Of a stretch of DNA of 64,000 nucleotides, positions 44,995 through 53,591 are shown piece after piece. This DNA comes from Acidimicrobiales bacterium (GTDB lineage Bacteria > Actinomycetota > Acidimicrobiia > Acidimicrobiales > RAAP-2), in assembly GCA_025351385.1 (NCBI GenBank), contig JANXWA010000013.1, positions 1 through 64,000 of the forward strand, read 5' to 3'. The notes below the pieces were generated by a model that saw nothing but the letters and a program-made list of their open reading frames with translations, did not search any database and was not told where the DNA came from. Each line of letters opens with the position of its first letter. Within the stretch, counting starts at the first letter, position 1. The position numbers and the translations under genes are program-made.

Positions 44995-46365
44995 TCAGCC
45001 GTGGCGCTCGAGCGAGGCGAGGAGCTTCTGGAAGCGGTCGTCGGTGCTCTTGAAGGGATCCTTCAGCAAGACGGTGCGCTGCATCTCATCGTTCAGCTTG
45101 AGGTGGACCCAGTCGACGGTGTAGTCGCGTCGCCACTCCTTGGCGGCCTTGATGAAGGTGCCTCGCATGTGAGCGCGCGTCGTGGGCGGTGGCGTGTGAG
45201 TGGCCAGTGCCACTTGCTCATCGGTGACGACCCGACGGAAATGACCACGAGCTTGACGCCGGTAGTAGAGCCCGCGGTCGAAGTTGGTGTCGTGGTAGAG
45301 CAGGTCGATCAGCGCGATCTTCGGGTCGTCCAACTCAACGCCGCTGCGCTCGCGTTCGCGCTCGATGATCTGGAGCTTGGCGATCCAGTCGACGCGGTCG
45401 GACAGTGCCATCGGATCGTTGCGATACTGCTCGATGACCTCGCGCCAGAGCCGGACGGCGTGGACCTGGTCGGCGGGGAGGCTGTGGCCCTCAAGGAACA
45501 TCTCGGCGCGCTCGCACAAGTCGTCTTGGATCTCGAGGGCCGTGAGATCTCGGCCGTTCGAAAGCTTCACCGGCTCCTTGCTCCACAGGTCGTAGGAGAT
45601 GTCGCGCAGTGCGTTGATCGGCGACGCCATGTTGTAGTCGCGCAACACCGTGTTGCGGTCCTCGATCATCGCGAGCACCACCGCGGCGGTGCCGAGCTTG
45701 AGGTAGGTGGCGAACTCGCTCATGTTCGAATCGCCGACGATGACGTGCAGGCGACGGTACTTCTCGGGGTCGGCGTGGGGCTCGTCGCGAGTGTTGATGA
45801 TGGGGCGACTGCGGGTTGTGGCCGATGAGATCGCTTCCCAGATGTGCTCCGCGCGCTGGCTCATTGAGTAGGCCGTGCCCTTGGCGTTCGTCACCACCTT
45901 GCCGGCGCCGGTGAAGATCTGACGACTGATCAGGTAGGGAATGAAGACCTGCTCGAGTCGGGACAGATCGTCGATGCGCTCAATGCAGTAGTTCTCGTGG
46001 CAACCGTAGGAGTTGCCGGTCGAGTCGGTGTTGTTCTTGAAGAGATAGATGTCGCCGCGAATTCCCTCGTCGCTCAGCTGACCCTGGGCGTATTCGACGA
46101 GCTCTCGCAGGATCGACTCGCCGGCCTTGTCCTGGGCGACGACGTCGAGAAGCGTGTCGCACTCCGCGGTCGCGTACTCGGGGTGGCTGCCGACGTCGAG
46201 ATAGAGGCGACTGCCATTCTCGAGAAAAACGTTGCTCGATCGGCCCCACGCCACGACCTTGCGGAACAGGAACCGCGAGACCTCGTCGGGACTAAGCCGG
46301 CGCTGGCCCTTCAGGGAGAACGTAATCCCGTACTCGGTCTCGATGCCGTAGATTCGTCGCAGCAT
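44995..46365 (-). CDS. pafA: Pup-protein ligase PafA
   Basis: 456 residues, carboxylate-amine ligase fold. It phosphorylates the C-terminal Glu of Pup with ATP and joins it to substrate lysines. Motifs: YGIETEYG (metal and ATP Glu), LYLDVGSHPEYAT with catalytic Asp57, FKNNTDSTGNSYGCHENY, and TRDEPHAD. Lies downstream of prcA, as in other actinobacteria. Confidence 0.96.
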   Translation of the reverse strand: MLRRIYGIETEYGITFSLKGQRRLSPDEVSRFLFRKVVAWGRSSNVFLENGSRLYLDVGSHPEYATAECDTLLDVVAQDKAGESILRELVEYAQGQLSDEGIRGDIYLFKNNTDSTGNSYGCHENYCIERIDDLSRLEQVFIPYLISRQIFTGAGKVVTNAKGTAYSMSQRAEHIWEAISSATTRSRPIINTRDEPHADPEKYRRLHVIVGDSNMSEFATYLKLGTAAVVLAMIEDRNTVLRDYNMASPINALRDISYDLWSKEPVKLSNGRDLTALEIQDDLCERAEMFLEGHSLPADQVHAVRLWREVIEQYRNDPMALSDRVDWIAKLQIIERERERSGVELDDPKIALIDLLYHDTNFDRGLYYRRQARGHFRRVVTDEQVALATHTPPPTTRAHMRGTFIKAAKEWRRDYTVDWVHLKLNDEMQRTVLLKDPFKSTDDRFQKLLASLERHG

Positions 46366-46386
46366 GGCGTGACCCTGGCCGATCGC

Positions 46387-47064
46387 TCAGCGAAGGAGCT
46401 CGCTCACTTGTTCGTCGCTCAAGCGCAAGAACGTCCGTCGGTTCCCGCGATCCTCCAGGATCCCCACCTCGAGGTCGCTCACCTCAATCGTGCGCTCCGG
46501 CCCCGCGAGGGCGGCGATCGCATTCTTCAGGGTGACGATGAGTGGCTCGAAAGAGTCCTCCGAAGCCGCGAATCGAGCCTTGATGGTCTCGGCGTCTCCC
46601 CCGAGCACCGCGAAGCGCGGCTCGTCGACGATCGTGCCCTCGTAGGCGATCCGGTACAACTTGGTTGGACGGACGTGGTTCGCCAACTGCGCCACGAGGA
46701 TCTCGACCTCAAGGGGCTTTTGTCCCTCGGTGAACATGTCGCCCAGGTGCTGGGCGTAGAAGTTAGCGAGCGCCCGGGCGTCAACGTCGCCGCGCGAGTA
46801 CGTGAATCCCGTACCGTCAGCCCAGCGAATGCCGGCCTCGCGAAGCCGGTCGAACTCGTTGTACTTCCCCACCCCGGCGAAGGCAATCCGGTCGTAGACC
46901 TCGGAGATCTTGTTGAGTGAGGCTGAGGGATTCTCCGCGACCATCACGATGCCGGCGTCGTAGATCGCCGCAACGATCGACCGTCCCCGCGCGATGCCCT
47001 TCTGAGCGAACTCCGCCCGGTCCCGGATGAGCTGCTCGGGTGCGACGTAGAAGTAGTTGGTCAT
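46387..47064 (-). CDS. prcA: proteasome alpha subunit
   Basis: 225 residues forming the outer gate rings of the 20S core. YVAPEQLIRDRAEFAQKGIARGRS is the alpha N-terminal helix that gates the pore and binds the ATPase tail. No N-terminal catalytic Thr. ATG overlaps the prcB stop by 4 nt. Confidence 0.93.
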   Translation of the reverse strand: MTNYFYVAPEQLIRDRAEFAQKGIARGRSIVAAIYDAGIVMVAENPSASLNKISEVYDRIAFAGVGKYNEFDRLREAGIRWADGTGFTYSRGDVDARALANFYAQHLGDMFTEGQKPLEVEILVAQLANHVRPTKLYRIAYEGTIVDEPRFAVLGGDAETIKARFAASEDSFEPLIVTLKNAIAALAGPERTIEVSDLEVGILEDRGNRRTFLRLSDEQVSELLR

Positions 47065-47855
47065 CGCAGCGAACCGCCCGCGACGCCACCGGACTGCGTG
47101 CGACGTTCATTGATGACCCGGAACCGGTTGGCCACGTCCTCTTGGGTGAGCTCTTGGAACCCGTCAGCGGAGATCGTCACCATCATCGGGTAGATATTGC
47201 GCACGAAGTCCGGGCCCCCGGTGCTGGGGTCGTTGTCGCCGGCCTCGTAGATCGCGAGCGCCCCGAGGTCCAAGGCCCCGTCGAGTTCCAAGTCGGCGTG
47301 GTAGCCCAGGCGCAGCGTGCTCTCAGCGAAGGGCGAGCCCGATCCGATGGTTGAGAAGTCGAATCGCTCGTAGCAGCCACCTGCGCCGTCGTACTCGAAG
47401 ATACGCCCGACGTGGTGGCTGAGGTCCCACCCGGCGAGCAGCGGCAAGACCACGAGGGGCGATGACAGGTTGTTGCGTTGGATGATCGGCGAGAGGTAGT
47501 TGGCCTTGCCCTCGAGGCTGAGGGCGGTGTCGGTCATCTTCTCGTAGTGCTCGAACGAGAGTTGGGCCATGCGGATGAACTCCATACCGCGTGCCGCGGT
47601 GCCCGAGATCGCGAGCGCCGTGAACCGGTCGGCCGCCTCGATCTTGCGCACGTCACGACTGGCGATGTAGTTGCTCGTGGCTTGGCGGTCGCCGACCATC
47701 ACGACGCCATGGTCGTAGCGCACCGCGATTACCGTCGTGGCGTGGGGTGAGGACAGGTCCGACGGGCTGTTCGGTGCGGTCAGACCGGCAATCTCGGCGA
47801 AGTGGAAGAACGACGGTCCGGGATCGTCTTGAGCCCGGAAGAGCGGCAGGCCCAT
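47061..47855 (-). CDS. prcB: proteasome beta subunit
   Basis: 264 residues with a 39-residue propeptide. Self-cleavage should expose Thr40 at HA-TTVIAVRYDHG; the residue before the cut is Ala instead of the usual Gly. VVMVGDRQAT and the Lys of RKIEAAD complete the active site. Directly follows pup with no gap. Confidence 0.94.
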   Translation of the reverse strand: MGLPLFRAQDDPGPSFFHFAEIAGLTAPNSPSDLSSPHATTVIAVRYDHGVVMVGDRQATSNYIASRDVRKIEAADRFTALAISGTAARGMEFIRMAQLSFEHYEKMTDTALSLEGKANYLSPIIQRNNLSSPLVVLPLLAGWDLSHHVGRIFEYDGAGGCYERFDFSTIGSGSPFAESTLRLGYHADLELDGALDLGALAIYEAGDNDPSTGGPDFVRNIYPMMVTISADGFQELTQEDVANRFRVINERRTQSGGVAGGSLR

Positions 47856-48050
47856 CTACTCGCCACCCTTTTGGACGTAGTTGCGCACGAACTCCTCGGC
47901 GTTTTCCTCGAGCACCTCGTCGATCTCGTCGAGCAGGTCGTCGAGGTCGGCCTTCAGCTGGTCGCCCTTGGTGGCGTCAACCGACACCTCGGGGGCGGGT
48001 TCGTTCGCGCGATCGGTGCGCTGCTTTTGGATTCGCTCTTGTTCACTCAT
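47856..48050 (-). CDS. pup: prokaryotic ubiquitin-like protein Pup
   Basis: 64 residues. The C-terminal half (LKADLDDLLDEIDEVLEENAEEFVRNYVQKGG) binds the Arc coiled coils. It ends in GGE, so ligase-ready Glu is encoded and no deamidation of Gln by Dop is required. Rich in Asp and Glu, disordered. Ten nt after dop. Confidence 0.97.
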   Translation of the reverse strand: MSEQERIQKQRTDRANEPAPEVSVDATKGDQLKADLDDLLDEIDEVLEENAEEFVRNYVQKGGE

Positions 48051-48060
48051 ACGTTTAGTT

Positions 48061-49548
48061 CTACCTGTCTAGTGCTTCCAGGAGGTCATCTGCTGTCGGA
48101 CTCGTTTCTAGCAACTCCGCGGTCAGTAGTCGCGTACCCCGCAGAGGATCGAGCATCGGCACCCGACGAAGTGGCCCCTCTCCGAGGTCGAACACGACCG
48201 AATCCCAGTTGGCCGCCACGATCTGGTCGGGGTAGCGCGCGACGCACTGGCCCCGAAAGTACGCCCTCGTCGTCTCGGGTGGATTGTGAACGGCTTCACG
48301 AATGGCGTCGAACCGGTGCAGCTCGCGAAGCCCCACCCGCTGGGCCAATGAACGCTCGGCCCGCAGGTCGTGGTACTGCAGGTCGATTGCGCGCAGTCGC
48401 GCGTCGCCGTCGTCCAGGCCGTAACGATCGCGGTATCCGTTGATGATCCGCAGCTTGGCGACCCAGTCGACTCGGTCCGCGACCGCTCCGCGGTCGTCGC
48501 GCACGCCGTCGAGCATCTCACGCCACTGCGTGAGGACCTGGTCGACCTCCTCAGGCGAGCCGACCGAATCGGCGTCACCTGTCGCCGCGTAGAGGCTCGC
48601 CAGGTGCCAGAGCTGGTCCTGGAGGTCCCAGGCACTGCGGCGCTGGTCGTCCTCGCAGAGAACCGTGTGACTGAGCGACGGGTCGAGGGCGAAGGCCCGC
48701 ACCGCGCCCACCGGGTGTCGCGGGGGACTCGGGAAGACGGCCGGACCGCGGTCTTCGAGCACCGCCAGTAGCAGGGCCGTGGAGCCCAGCTTGACCAGGG
48801 TGGCGACTTGGCTCATGTTGGCGTCGCCGATGATCACGTGCAGTCGCCGGAACCGCTCGGCGTCGGCGTGGGGCTCGTCGCGGGTGTTGATGATCGGGCG
48901 CTTGAGCGTCGTCTCGAGTCCGACCACCTCTTCGAAGAACTCGGCGCGCGAGCTCAACTGGAAGGCGGGACTGCCCTCGACCCCCGACTCGGTCTCAGCC
49001 GCCACCTTGCCCGCACCGACCACGACCTGACGAGACACGAAGTGTGGCACCATCGCGCGCACGATGTGGGCGAAGTCGACGTCGCGGCTCACGAGGTAGT
49101 TCTCGTGAGTGCCGTAGGAGTTGCCCTTGCCGTCGGAGTTGTTCTTGTACAGGGTGATGGCCTGGTGCGCCTCGAGCGACTGATTGGCGACCTGCAGGGC
49201 CCGACGCATCACCTCCTCCCCCGCGAGGTCGTAGAGGGTCGCCTCGAGAGGCGTACGGCACTCGGGCGACGAGTACTCAGGGTGAGCGTGGTCCACGTAG
49301 AGGCGTGCGCCGTTGGTCAAGACTGTGTTGGCCAGGTGCGTCTCGACGATCGGTGCGAAGGCCGTCAGGCTCGGCAGTCCCCTCGCGTCCATGTCGGGTG
49401 TCTCACCCGCGAAGTCCCAGTTGATTCTGGTGTGGCCCTGCTGGGCGTAGGCATTGACGATGATGCTCGACGCGACGATGGGATCGAGGTCCGGACCGCC
49501 GGCGATGCCGTACTCGGTCTCGATGCCCAGAACCTTGGCAATGGACAT
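48061..49548 (-). CDS. dop: depupylase/deamidase Dop
   Basis: 495 residues, PafA paralogue. LGIETEYG, LYVDHAHPEYSSPE with the catalytic Asp, YKNNSDGKGNSYGTHENY, and TRDEPHAD. It has the Dop-loop region between the first two motifs that PafA lacks. With Pup already ending in Glu, its main task here would be removing Pup from substrates. Confidence 0.95.
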   Translation of the reverse strand: MSIAKVLGIETEYGIAGGPDLDPIVASSIIVNAYAQQGHTRINWDFAGETPDMDARGLPSLTAFAPIVETHLANTVLTNGARLYVDHAHPEYSSPECRTPLEATLYDLAGEEVMRRALQVANQSLEAHQAITLYKNNSDGKGNSYGTHENYLVSRDVDFAHIVRAMVPHFVSRQVVVGAGKVAAETESGVEGSPAFQLSSRAEFFEEVVGLETTLKRPIINTRDEPHADAERFRRLHVIIGDANMSQVATLVKLGSTALLLAVLEDRGPAVFPSPPRHPVGAVRAFALDPSLSHTVLCEDDQRRSAWDLQDQLWHLASLYAATGDADSVGSPEEVDQVLTQWREMLDGVRDDRGAVADRVDWVAKLRIINGYRDRYGLDDGDARLRAIDLQYHDLRAERSLAQRVGLRELHRFDAIREAVHNPPETTRAYFRGQCVARYPDQIVAANWDSVVFDLGEGPLRRVPMLDPLRGTRLLTAELLETSPTADDLLEALDR

Positions 49549-49551
49549 TCG

Positions 49552-51297
49552 TTAGAGGTACTGGCCAGTGCCGACGTGCTGGATCGAGCGACCGCCCTCT
49601 TCGGACTTCTCCTCGCGGTTGATGAGTGTGCGGATGAAGATGATCCGCTCGCCCTTCTTGCCCGAGACGCGTGCCCAGTCGTCGGGGTTCGTCGTGTTGG
49701 GCAGGTCCTCGTTCTCGCGGTATTCCTGGCGGATCGACTCGAGCAGGTCGTCACCGCGCAGTCCCCGACCCTTGCCGGCGATCTCGCGCTTGACGGCCAG
49801 CTTCTTGGAGCGGCGCACGATGTTCTCGATCATGGCGCCCGACGCGAAGTCCTTGAAGTACAGGACCTCCTTGTCACCGCCCTGGTAGGTCACCTCGAGG
49901 AAACGATTCTCGTCGTGGATCCGGTACATGTCCGCCACCGTGTTCTCGATCATGACCTGGATGGCCTTGGCCCGGTCTCCCCCGCCGAGATCGTTCACCG
50001 ACGACTCGTCGATCGGCAGATCCGTGTGGAGATAGCGCTGGAAGATCTGGGACGCGGCGTCGGCGTCGGGGCGCTCGATCTTGATCTTCACGTCGAGCCG
50101 TCCGGGACGGAGTATCGCCGGGTCGATCAGGTCCTCGCGGTTCGTCGCGCCGATGACGATGACGTCACGTAGCGACTCAACCCCGTCGATCTCGGCCAGC
50201 AGCTGGGGGACGATCGTGGACTCCATGTCCGAACTGATCCCCGTGCCGCGAGTGCGAAAGAGCGAGTCCATTTCGTCGAAGAAGACGATGACCGGAACAC
50301 CCTCTTCGGCCTTCTCTCGCGCGCGCTGGAAGACGACGCGAATCTGGCGCTCGGTCTCGCCGACGTACTTGTTCAGCAGTTCAGGTCCCTTGATGTTCAA
50401 GAAGTACGAGCGGACGTTTCGGTTGCCCGTCAACTCGGCGACCTTCTGAGAGAGCGAGTTGGCGACCGCCTTGGCGATGAGCGTCTTGCCGCAACCCGGC
50501 GGGCCGTAGAGTAGGATCCCCTTCGGAGCGGGCAGGTCGTAGTCGTTGAACAGCGCCCGATGAAGGTACGGCAGCTCGACGGCGTCGGTTATCGCCTCGA
50601 TCTGGGCGTCGAGGCCGCCGACGTCGGCGTAGGTGATGTCGGGGACCTCCTCGAGGACGAGCTCCTCGGCCTCTTGTCGCAGGAGCTTCTCGGTCAGCAG
50701 GTTCGAACGTAGGTCGAGCAACAGGGCATCGCCACTGCGCAGCTTCACCTGACGCAACGAATCGGCCAGTTCGACGACTCGCTCCTCGTCGGCGCGGCCG
50801 TAGACCAAGACGCGCCGTTCGTCGATGACCTCCTTCACGGTCACGACCTCCCCCTGACCGTCGGACTCTCGCACGGCGATGACAGTGAAGGATTCGTTCA
50901 ACACGACTTCGTTGCCGCGCTCGATCAGCCCGGGATCGAGGCCGGGGTGCAATGCGACGCGCATCTTGCGTCCCGACGCGAAGATGTCGACGGTGCCGTC
51001 CGCGTTGAAGTCGATGAAGGTGCCGTAGACGGCCGGAGGCTGGGTCAGCTTCTCGACCTCGTCGCGCAGGGCGGCGATCTGGTCACGGGTCTGTTGGATG
51101 GTGATCGTGAGCTTCTCGTTGTTCGAGCGCGTCTGGGCCAACTGGCCCCGAGCCTCGAGCAGTTTCTCCTCGAGCATCTCGATGCGTCGATTTGCCTGGT
51201 CGACGTCACTAAGAGTCAGGTCGCGTCGCGAACTGACGACGATCTGGTCGTCGCCGTCGTCACCGACGGGATTGTTCTGAGGCTCGGAACGGTCCAC
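49552..51297 (-). CDS. arc: proteasome-associated AAA ATPase Arc/Mpa
   Basis: 581 residues: coiled coil (about 25-75) that captures Pup, two OB folds, a AAA domain with Walker A GPPGCGKT and Walker [11 protein letters not shown], and the terminal GQYL motif that docks into the 20S alpha pockets. GTG start 6 nt after TATGGT (51304-51309, complementary strand). First gene of the proteasome operon. Confidence 0.96.
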   Translation of the reverse strand: MDRSEPQNNPVGDDGDDQIVVSSRRDLTLSDVDQANRRIEMLEEKLLEARGQLAQTRSNNEKLTITIQQTRDQIAALRDEVEKLTQPPAVYGTFIDFNADGTVDIFASGRKMRVALHPGLDPGLIERGNEVVLNESFTVIAVRESDGQGEVVTVKEVIDERRVLVYGRADEERVVELADSLRQVKLRSGDALLLDLRSNLLTEKLLRQEAEELVLEEVPDITYADVGGLDAQIEAITDAVELPYLHRALFNDYDLPAPKGILLYGPPGCGKTLIAKAVANSLSQKVAELTGNRNVRSYFLNIKGPELLNKYVGETERQIRVVFQRAREKAEEGVPVIVFFDEMDSLFRTRGTGISSDMESTIVPQLLAEIDGVESLRDVIVIGATNREDLIDPAILRPGRLDVKIKIERPDADAASQIFQRYLHTDLPIDESSVNDLGGGDRAKAIQVMIENTVADMYRIHDENRFLEVTYQGGDKEVLYFKDFASGAMIENIVRRSKKLAVKREIAGKGRGLRGDDLLESIRQEYRENEDLPNTTNPDDWARVSGKKGERIIFIRTLINREEKSEEGGRSIQHVGTGQYL

Positions 51298-51398
51298 AAC
51301 CTCACCATAGGTGAGTGCCGCGCGCCGTGGAAAGTCACCCTCAACCAGTCTCGCCCGCTAGAGTGACTAGACGCATTGGCCCATGGAGGACTAGTTAG

Positions 51399-51635
51399 AT
51401 GAAGGTTTGGATCGACCAAGACCTCTGCACCGGTGACGGACTTTGTGAGGAGATCTGCCCGGCGGTCTTCACCCTCCTGGACGACGGCCTCGCCTACGTG
51501 AAGCAGGGCGCCGAGGTCAAGAGCTCTCCCGGCGGCGCCGAGGGACTGGCCGACGTACCCGTCGAGTTCGAGGATGCTGTCACCGAAGCCTCCGAGGAGT
51601 GTCCCGGCGAATGCATCTTCATCGAGAAGGACTAG
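51399..51635 (+). CDS. ferredoxin with Asp-variant cluster motif
   Basis: 78 residues. CTGDGLCEEICP gives Cys10, Asp13, Cys16 and Cys20, and the second half has Cys68 and Cys72. The Asp in place of the second Cys is found in [3Fe-4S] or Asp-ligated [4Fe-4S] ferredoxins such as the Pyrococcus one; these often feed electrons to P450s. It sits alone on the plus strand between arc and trmI. Ribosome site GGAGG. Confidence 0.88.
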   Translation: MKVWIDQDLCTGDGLCEEICPAVFTLLDDGLAYVKQGAEVKSSPGGAEGLADVPVEFEDAVTEASEECPGECIFIEKD

Positions 51636-52417
51636 TCGCCCTCTACGCGGCGCACCAGGCGCCGCGCTGACGTCAGAAAGCCCGTGTGGGCGACCATCCG
51701 GTGGTCCGGACGCACGGAACGGCCGTCGACGTGCCAGGTTCGGCGCAATATCTCCACCGTCTCTTCGAGCCCGAAGGAATGGTGGCGCAACGTCTCACGC
51801 AGCAACTGTGTCTGGTTGATTGTCGGCAGGTAGCAGAGCAGGATCCCCCCCGGGCGCAACGCCCCTTCGGCGTGCTTGACCACGTCCCAGGGTTCGGGCA
51901 TGTCCAGAACGATCCGGTCGAGGTCGACCTCGTCGATCCCGAGGGTGACGTCGCGGATATGGACGTCGTAGGCGACATCGGTTCCGAGCATGTCATGGAC
52001 GTTCTTGGTCGCGTGCTGGGCGAAGTCCTCGCGAATCTCGTAGCCGGTGATAATCGCCCCAGCGCGCAGCAACGTCATCGAGAGCGCCCCTGATCCGACG
52101 CCGGCCTCCAGCACTCGCATGCCCGGTCCGATGTCGGCCTGCATCAAGATGGTCCCGAGGTCCTTGGGGTAAATCACTTGGGCGCCTCGGGGCATCTTCA
52201 AGACGACGTCCGAGAGAGTGGGGCGCAGCACCAGGAAGCTCCGTTCGGTGCTGCCGCGGATCACCGAACCCTCAAGGGCTCCGATGACCGCGTCGTGTTG
52301 GACTATGCCGGCGTGGGTGTGGAACTCCGAGCCCTCACGCAAGGTGATGAGGTAGTGGCGGTCCTTGGCGTCGATTAGCATGACACGCTCGCCCGCCTTC
52401 AGCACGGCCGAACTCAC
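51632..52417 (-). CDS. trmI: tRNA (adenine-N1)-methyltransferase TrmI
   Basis: 261 residues. SAM motif VLEAGVGSGALS, IVLDMPEPW and an N-terminal OB-like domain with YPKDLGTILMQADI. It makes m1A58 in tRNA as a tetramer, like Rv2118c, which also lies beside arc and dop. GTG at 52417 is preferred; it overlaps the small upstream gene by 4 nt. Confidence 0.93.
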   Translation of the reverse strand: MSSAVLKAGERVMLIDAKDRHYLITLREGSEFHTHAGIVQHDAVIGALEGSVIRGSTERSFLVLRPTLSDVVLKMPRGAQVIYPKDLGTILMQADIGPGMRVLEAGVGSGALSMTLLRAGAIITGYEIREDFAQHATKNVHDMLGTDVAYDVHIRDVTLGIDEVDLDRIVLDMPEPWDVVKHAEGALRPGGILLCYLPTINQTQLLRETLRHHSFGLEETVEILRRTWHVDGRSVRPDHRMVAHTGFLTSARRLVRRVEGD

Positions 52418-52584
52418 GTGACTCTCGGGGCGGTGGTCGTGGCTTCGGACTCTCCCCGACTCCGCACCACGAAACGCACGAGCGCGATGGCGAGAGTAAT
52501 CGCCATCCACTGAGGCGACCGCTTCGCCAGGGCCCTACCGAGCGACGTCGCGGTGGCGAGACGGAGCAACCGGCGAAGGATCAA
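52414..52584 (-). CDS. small membrane protein, 56 residues
   Basis: TTG start overlapping the stop of the 64-residue gene and stop overlapping the trmI start, both by 4 nt. Product begins LILRRLLRLATATSLG, has one hydrophobic helix (WMAITLAIALVRFVV) and a polar tail. Too short to be called by routine ORF filters. The unbroken chain of four overlaps is the main support. Confidence 0.5.
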   Translation of the reverse strand: MILRRLLRLATATSLGRALAKRSPQWMAITLAIALVRFVVRSRGESEATTTAPRVT

Positions 52585-52775
52585 CGGCTACGCCGCTTTC
52601 GCAGTATCCGGCCTCGCACGCGGCCCCAGAGGTAGCCGGCGAAGGCACCCGCGACTCCCACGACGGCAACGGTCGGCTTCTTCGTCGCGTCGAGGCCAAG
52701 GAACTTGCCGTGATCGGGAAGCATCGAGCGGATGGTGGCCTCGAGCTCCTGACGAGTGGCGGACTGCTCGCTCAC
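52581..52775 (-). CDS. small membrane protein, DUF3618-like
   Basis: 64 residues: polar helix VSEQSATRQELEATIRSML, then one transmembrane helix (TVAVVGVAGAFAGYLWG) and a basic tail RGRILRKRRSR. Resembles the short partner of actinobacterial Holin-X proteins. GTG overlaps the preceding stop by 4 nt. Confidence 0.7.
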   Translation of the reverse strand: MSEQSATRQELEATIRSMLPDHGKFLGLDATKKPTVAVVGVAGAFAGYLWGRVRGRILRKRRSR

Positions 52776-53125
52776 TTGGAGTCCTTCAGACGACGCTTGG
52801 CGGTGCCGCTGACCACCCGCCACAGCGTCAGCGCGATGACGGCCGCGGCGAGACAGACAACGACCAGGTACGGGATCCACGACAGACTGCCGTCGAGGAC
52901 CTTGAACTGCTCCTGCAGGAAGCGCAGCGCCCCGAGCAGCAGCAAGGTGGTGCCGAATCCGACGAAGAGGCTCCCGATCGTCCCGAAGGCCACGAAGCGG
53001 CCCAGATCCTTCAGGGGCTGGACCGTCTCCTCCTTGACGTACTTGACGGCGAGGTCGCGGATCTCTTGAAGGTCGCGTTGCACCGAGGCCCCACGCACGA
53101 ACTTTCGCCAGAACGGAGTTTTCAC
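52772..53125 (-). CDS. holin superfamily III (Holin-X/DUF1469) membrane protein
   Basis: 117 residues. Amphipathic N-terminus, EETVQPLKDLGRFVAFGTIGSLFVGFGTTLLLLGALRFL and a second helix YLVVVCLAAAVIALTLW, the two-helix phage-holin III layout common in actinobacterial genomes without any prophage. GTG start 6 nt after TAGGCT (53132-53137, complementary strand). First of four coupled genes ending in trmI. Confidence 0.78.
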   Translation of the reverse strand: MKTPFWRKFVRGASVQRDLQEIRDLAVKYVKEETVQPLKDLGRFVAFGTIGSLFVGFGTTLLLLGALRFLQEQFKVLDGSLSWIPYLVVVCLAAAVIALTLWRVVSGTAKRRLKDSK

Positions 53126-53134
53126 GCCCCCAGC

Positions 53135-53533
53135 CTACTCAGTGCGGCCTTTGATCAGGTAGGTGGAGCTCGCGGTCGCCACGAGGCGGCCCTCGTCGTC
53201 CACAACGCGCGCCGCGACGAACGACACGACCGAACCGGGCTTCAGGACCGTCGCGGTGCAGGTCAGCCGGTCGCCCGCCCGGACCGATCGCAGGAACGAG
53301 ACCTTCATCTCGGTGTTGGCAACGTGGGCCCGACGGCCCGCGAGGCCGGTGACCGCGGACGCGCCCATGGCCGAGTCCAACATCGCTGAGATGAACCCGC
53401 CCTGAACGATCCCGGCTGGATTGAGGAACCGCTCGTCGGCGCGCATCTGCCAGACCGTCGTGCCCGGCGTCGACTTCTCCACGCATACGAGGCCGAGCGT
53501 CAGGTCACAGTTGGGCGGGATCTGCAGGGCCAT
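53135..53533 (-). CDS. PaaI-type hotdog thioesterase
   Basis: 132 residues. FLNPAGIVQGGFISAMLDSAMG is the hotdog helix with the HGG-type motif as VQGG (His replaced by Gln), and NTEMKVSFLRSVRAGD follows. Cleaves acyl- or phenylacetyl-CoA-like thioesters. ATG 6 nt after TAGCCT (53540-53545, complementary strand). Confidence 0.84.
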   Translation of the reverse strand: MALQIPPNCDLTLGLVCVEKSTPGTTVWQMRADERFLNPAGIVQGGFISAMLDSAMGASAVTGLAGRRAHVANTEMKVSFLRSVRAGDRLTCTATVLKPGSVVSFVAARVVDDEGRLVATASSTYLIKGRTE

Positions 53534-53591
53534 GTCTCGAGGCTACCGCCGGTGTCGAGGGAATCTTCACCGATTCACTACTCTCGTAGCC

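Noticed and set aside
52581..53125. Prophage, suggested by a holin-family gene
   Set aside because: No other phage gene is nearby; Holin-X proteins are common chromosomal genes in actinobacteria.
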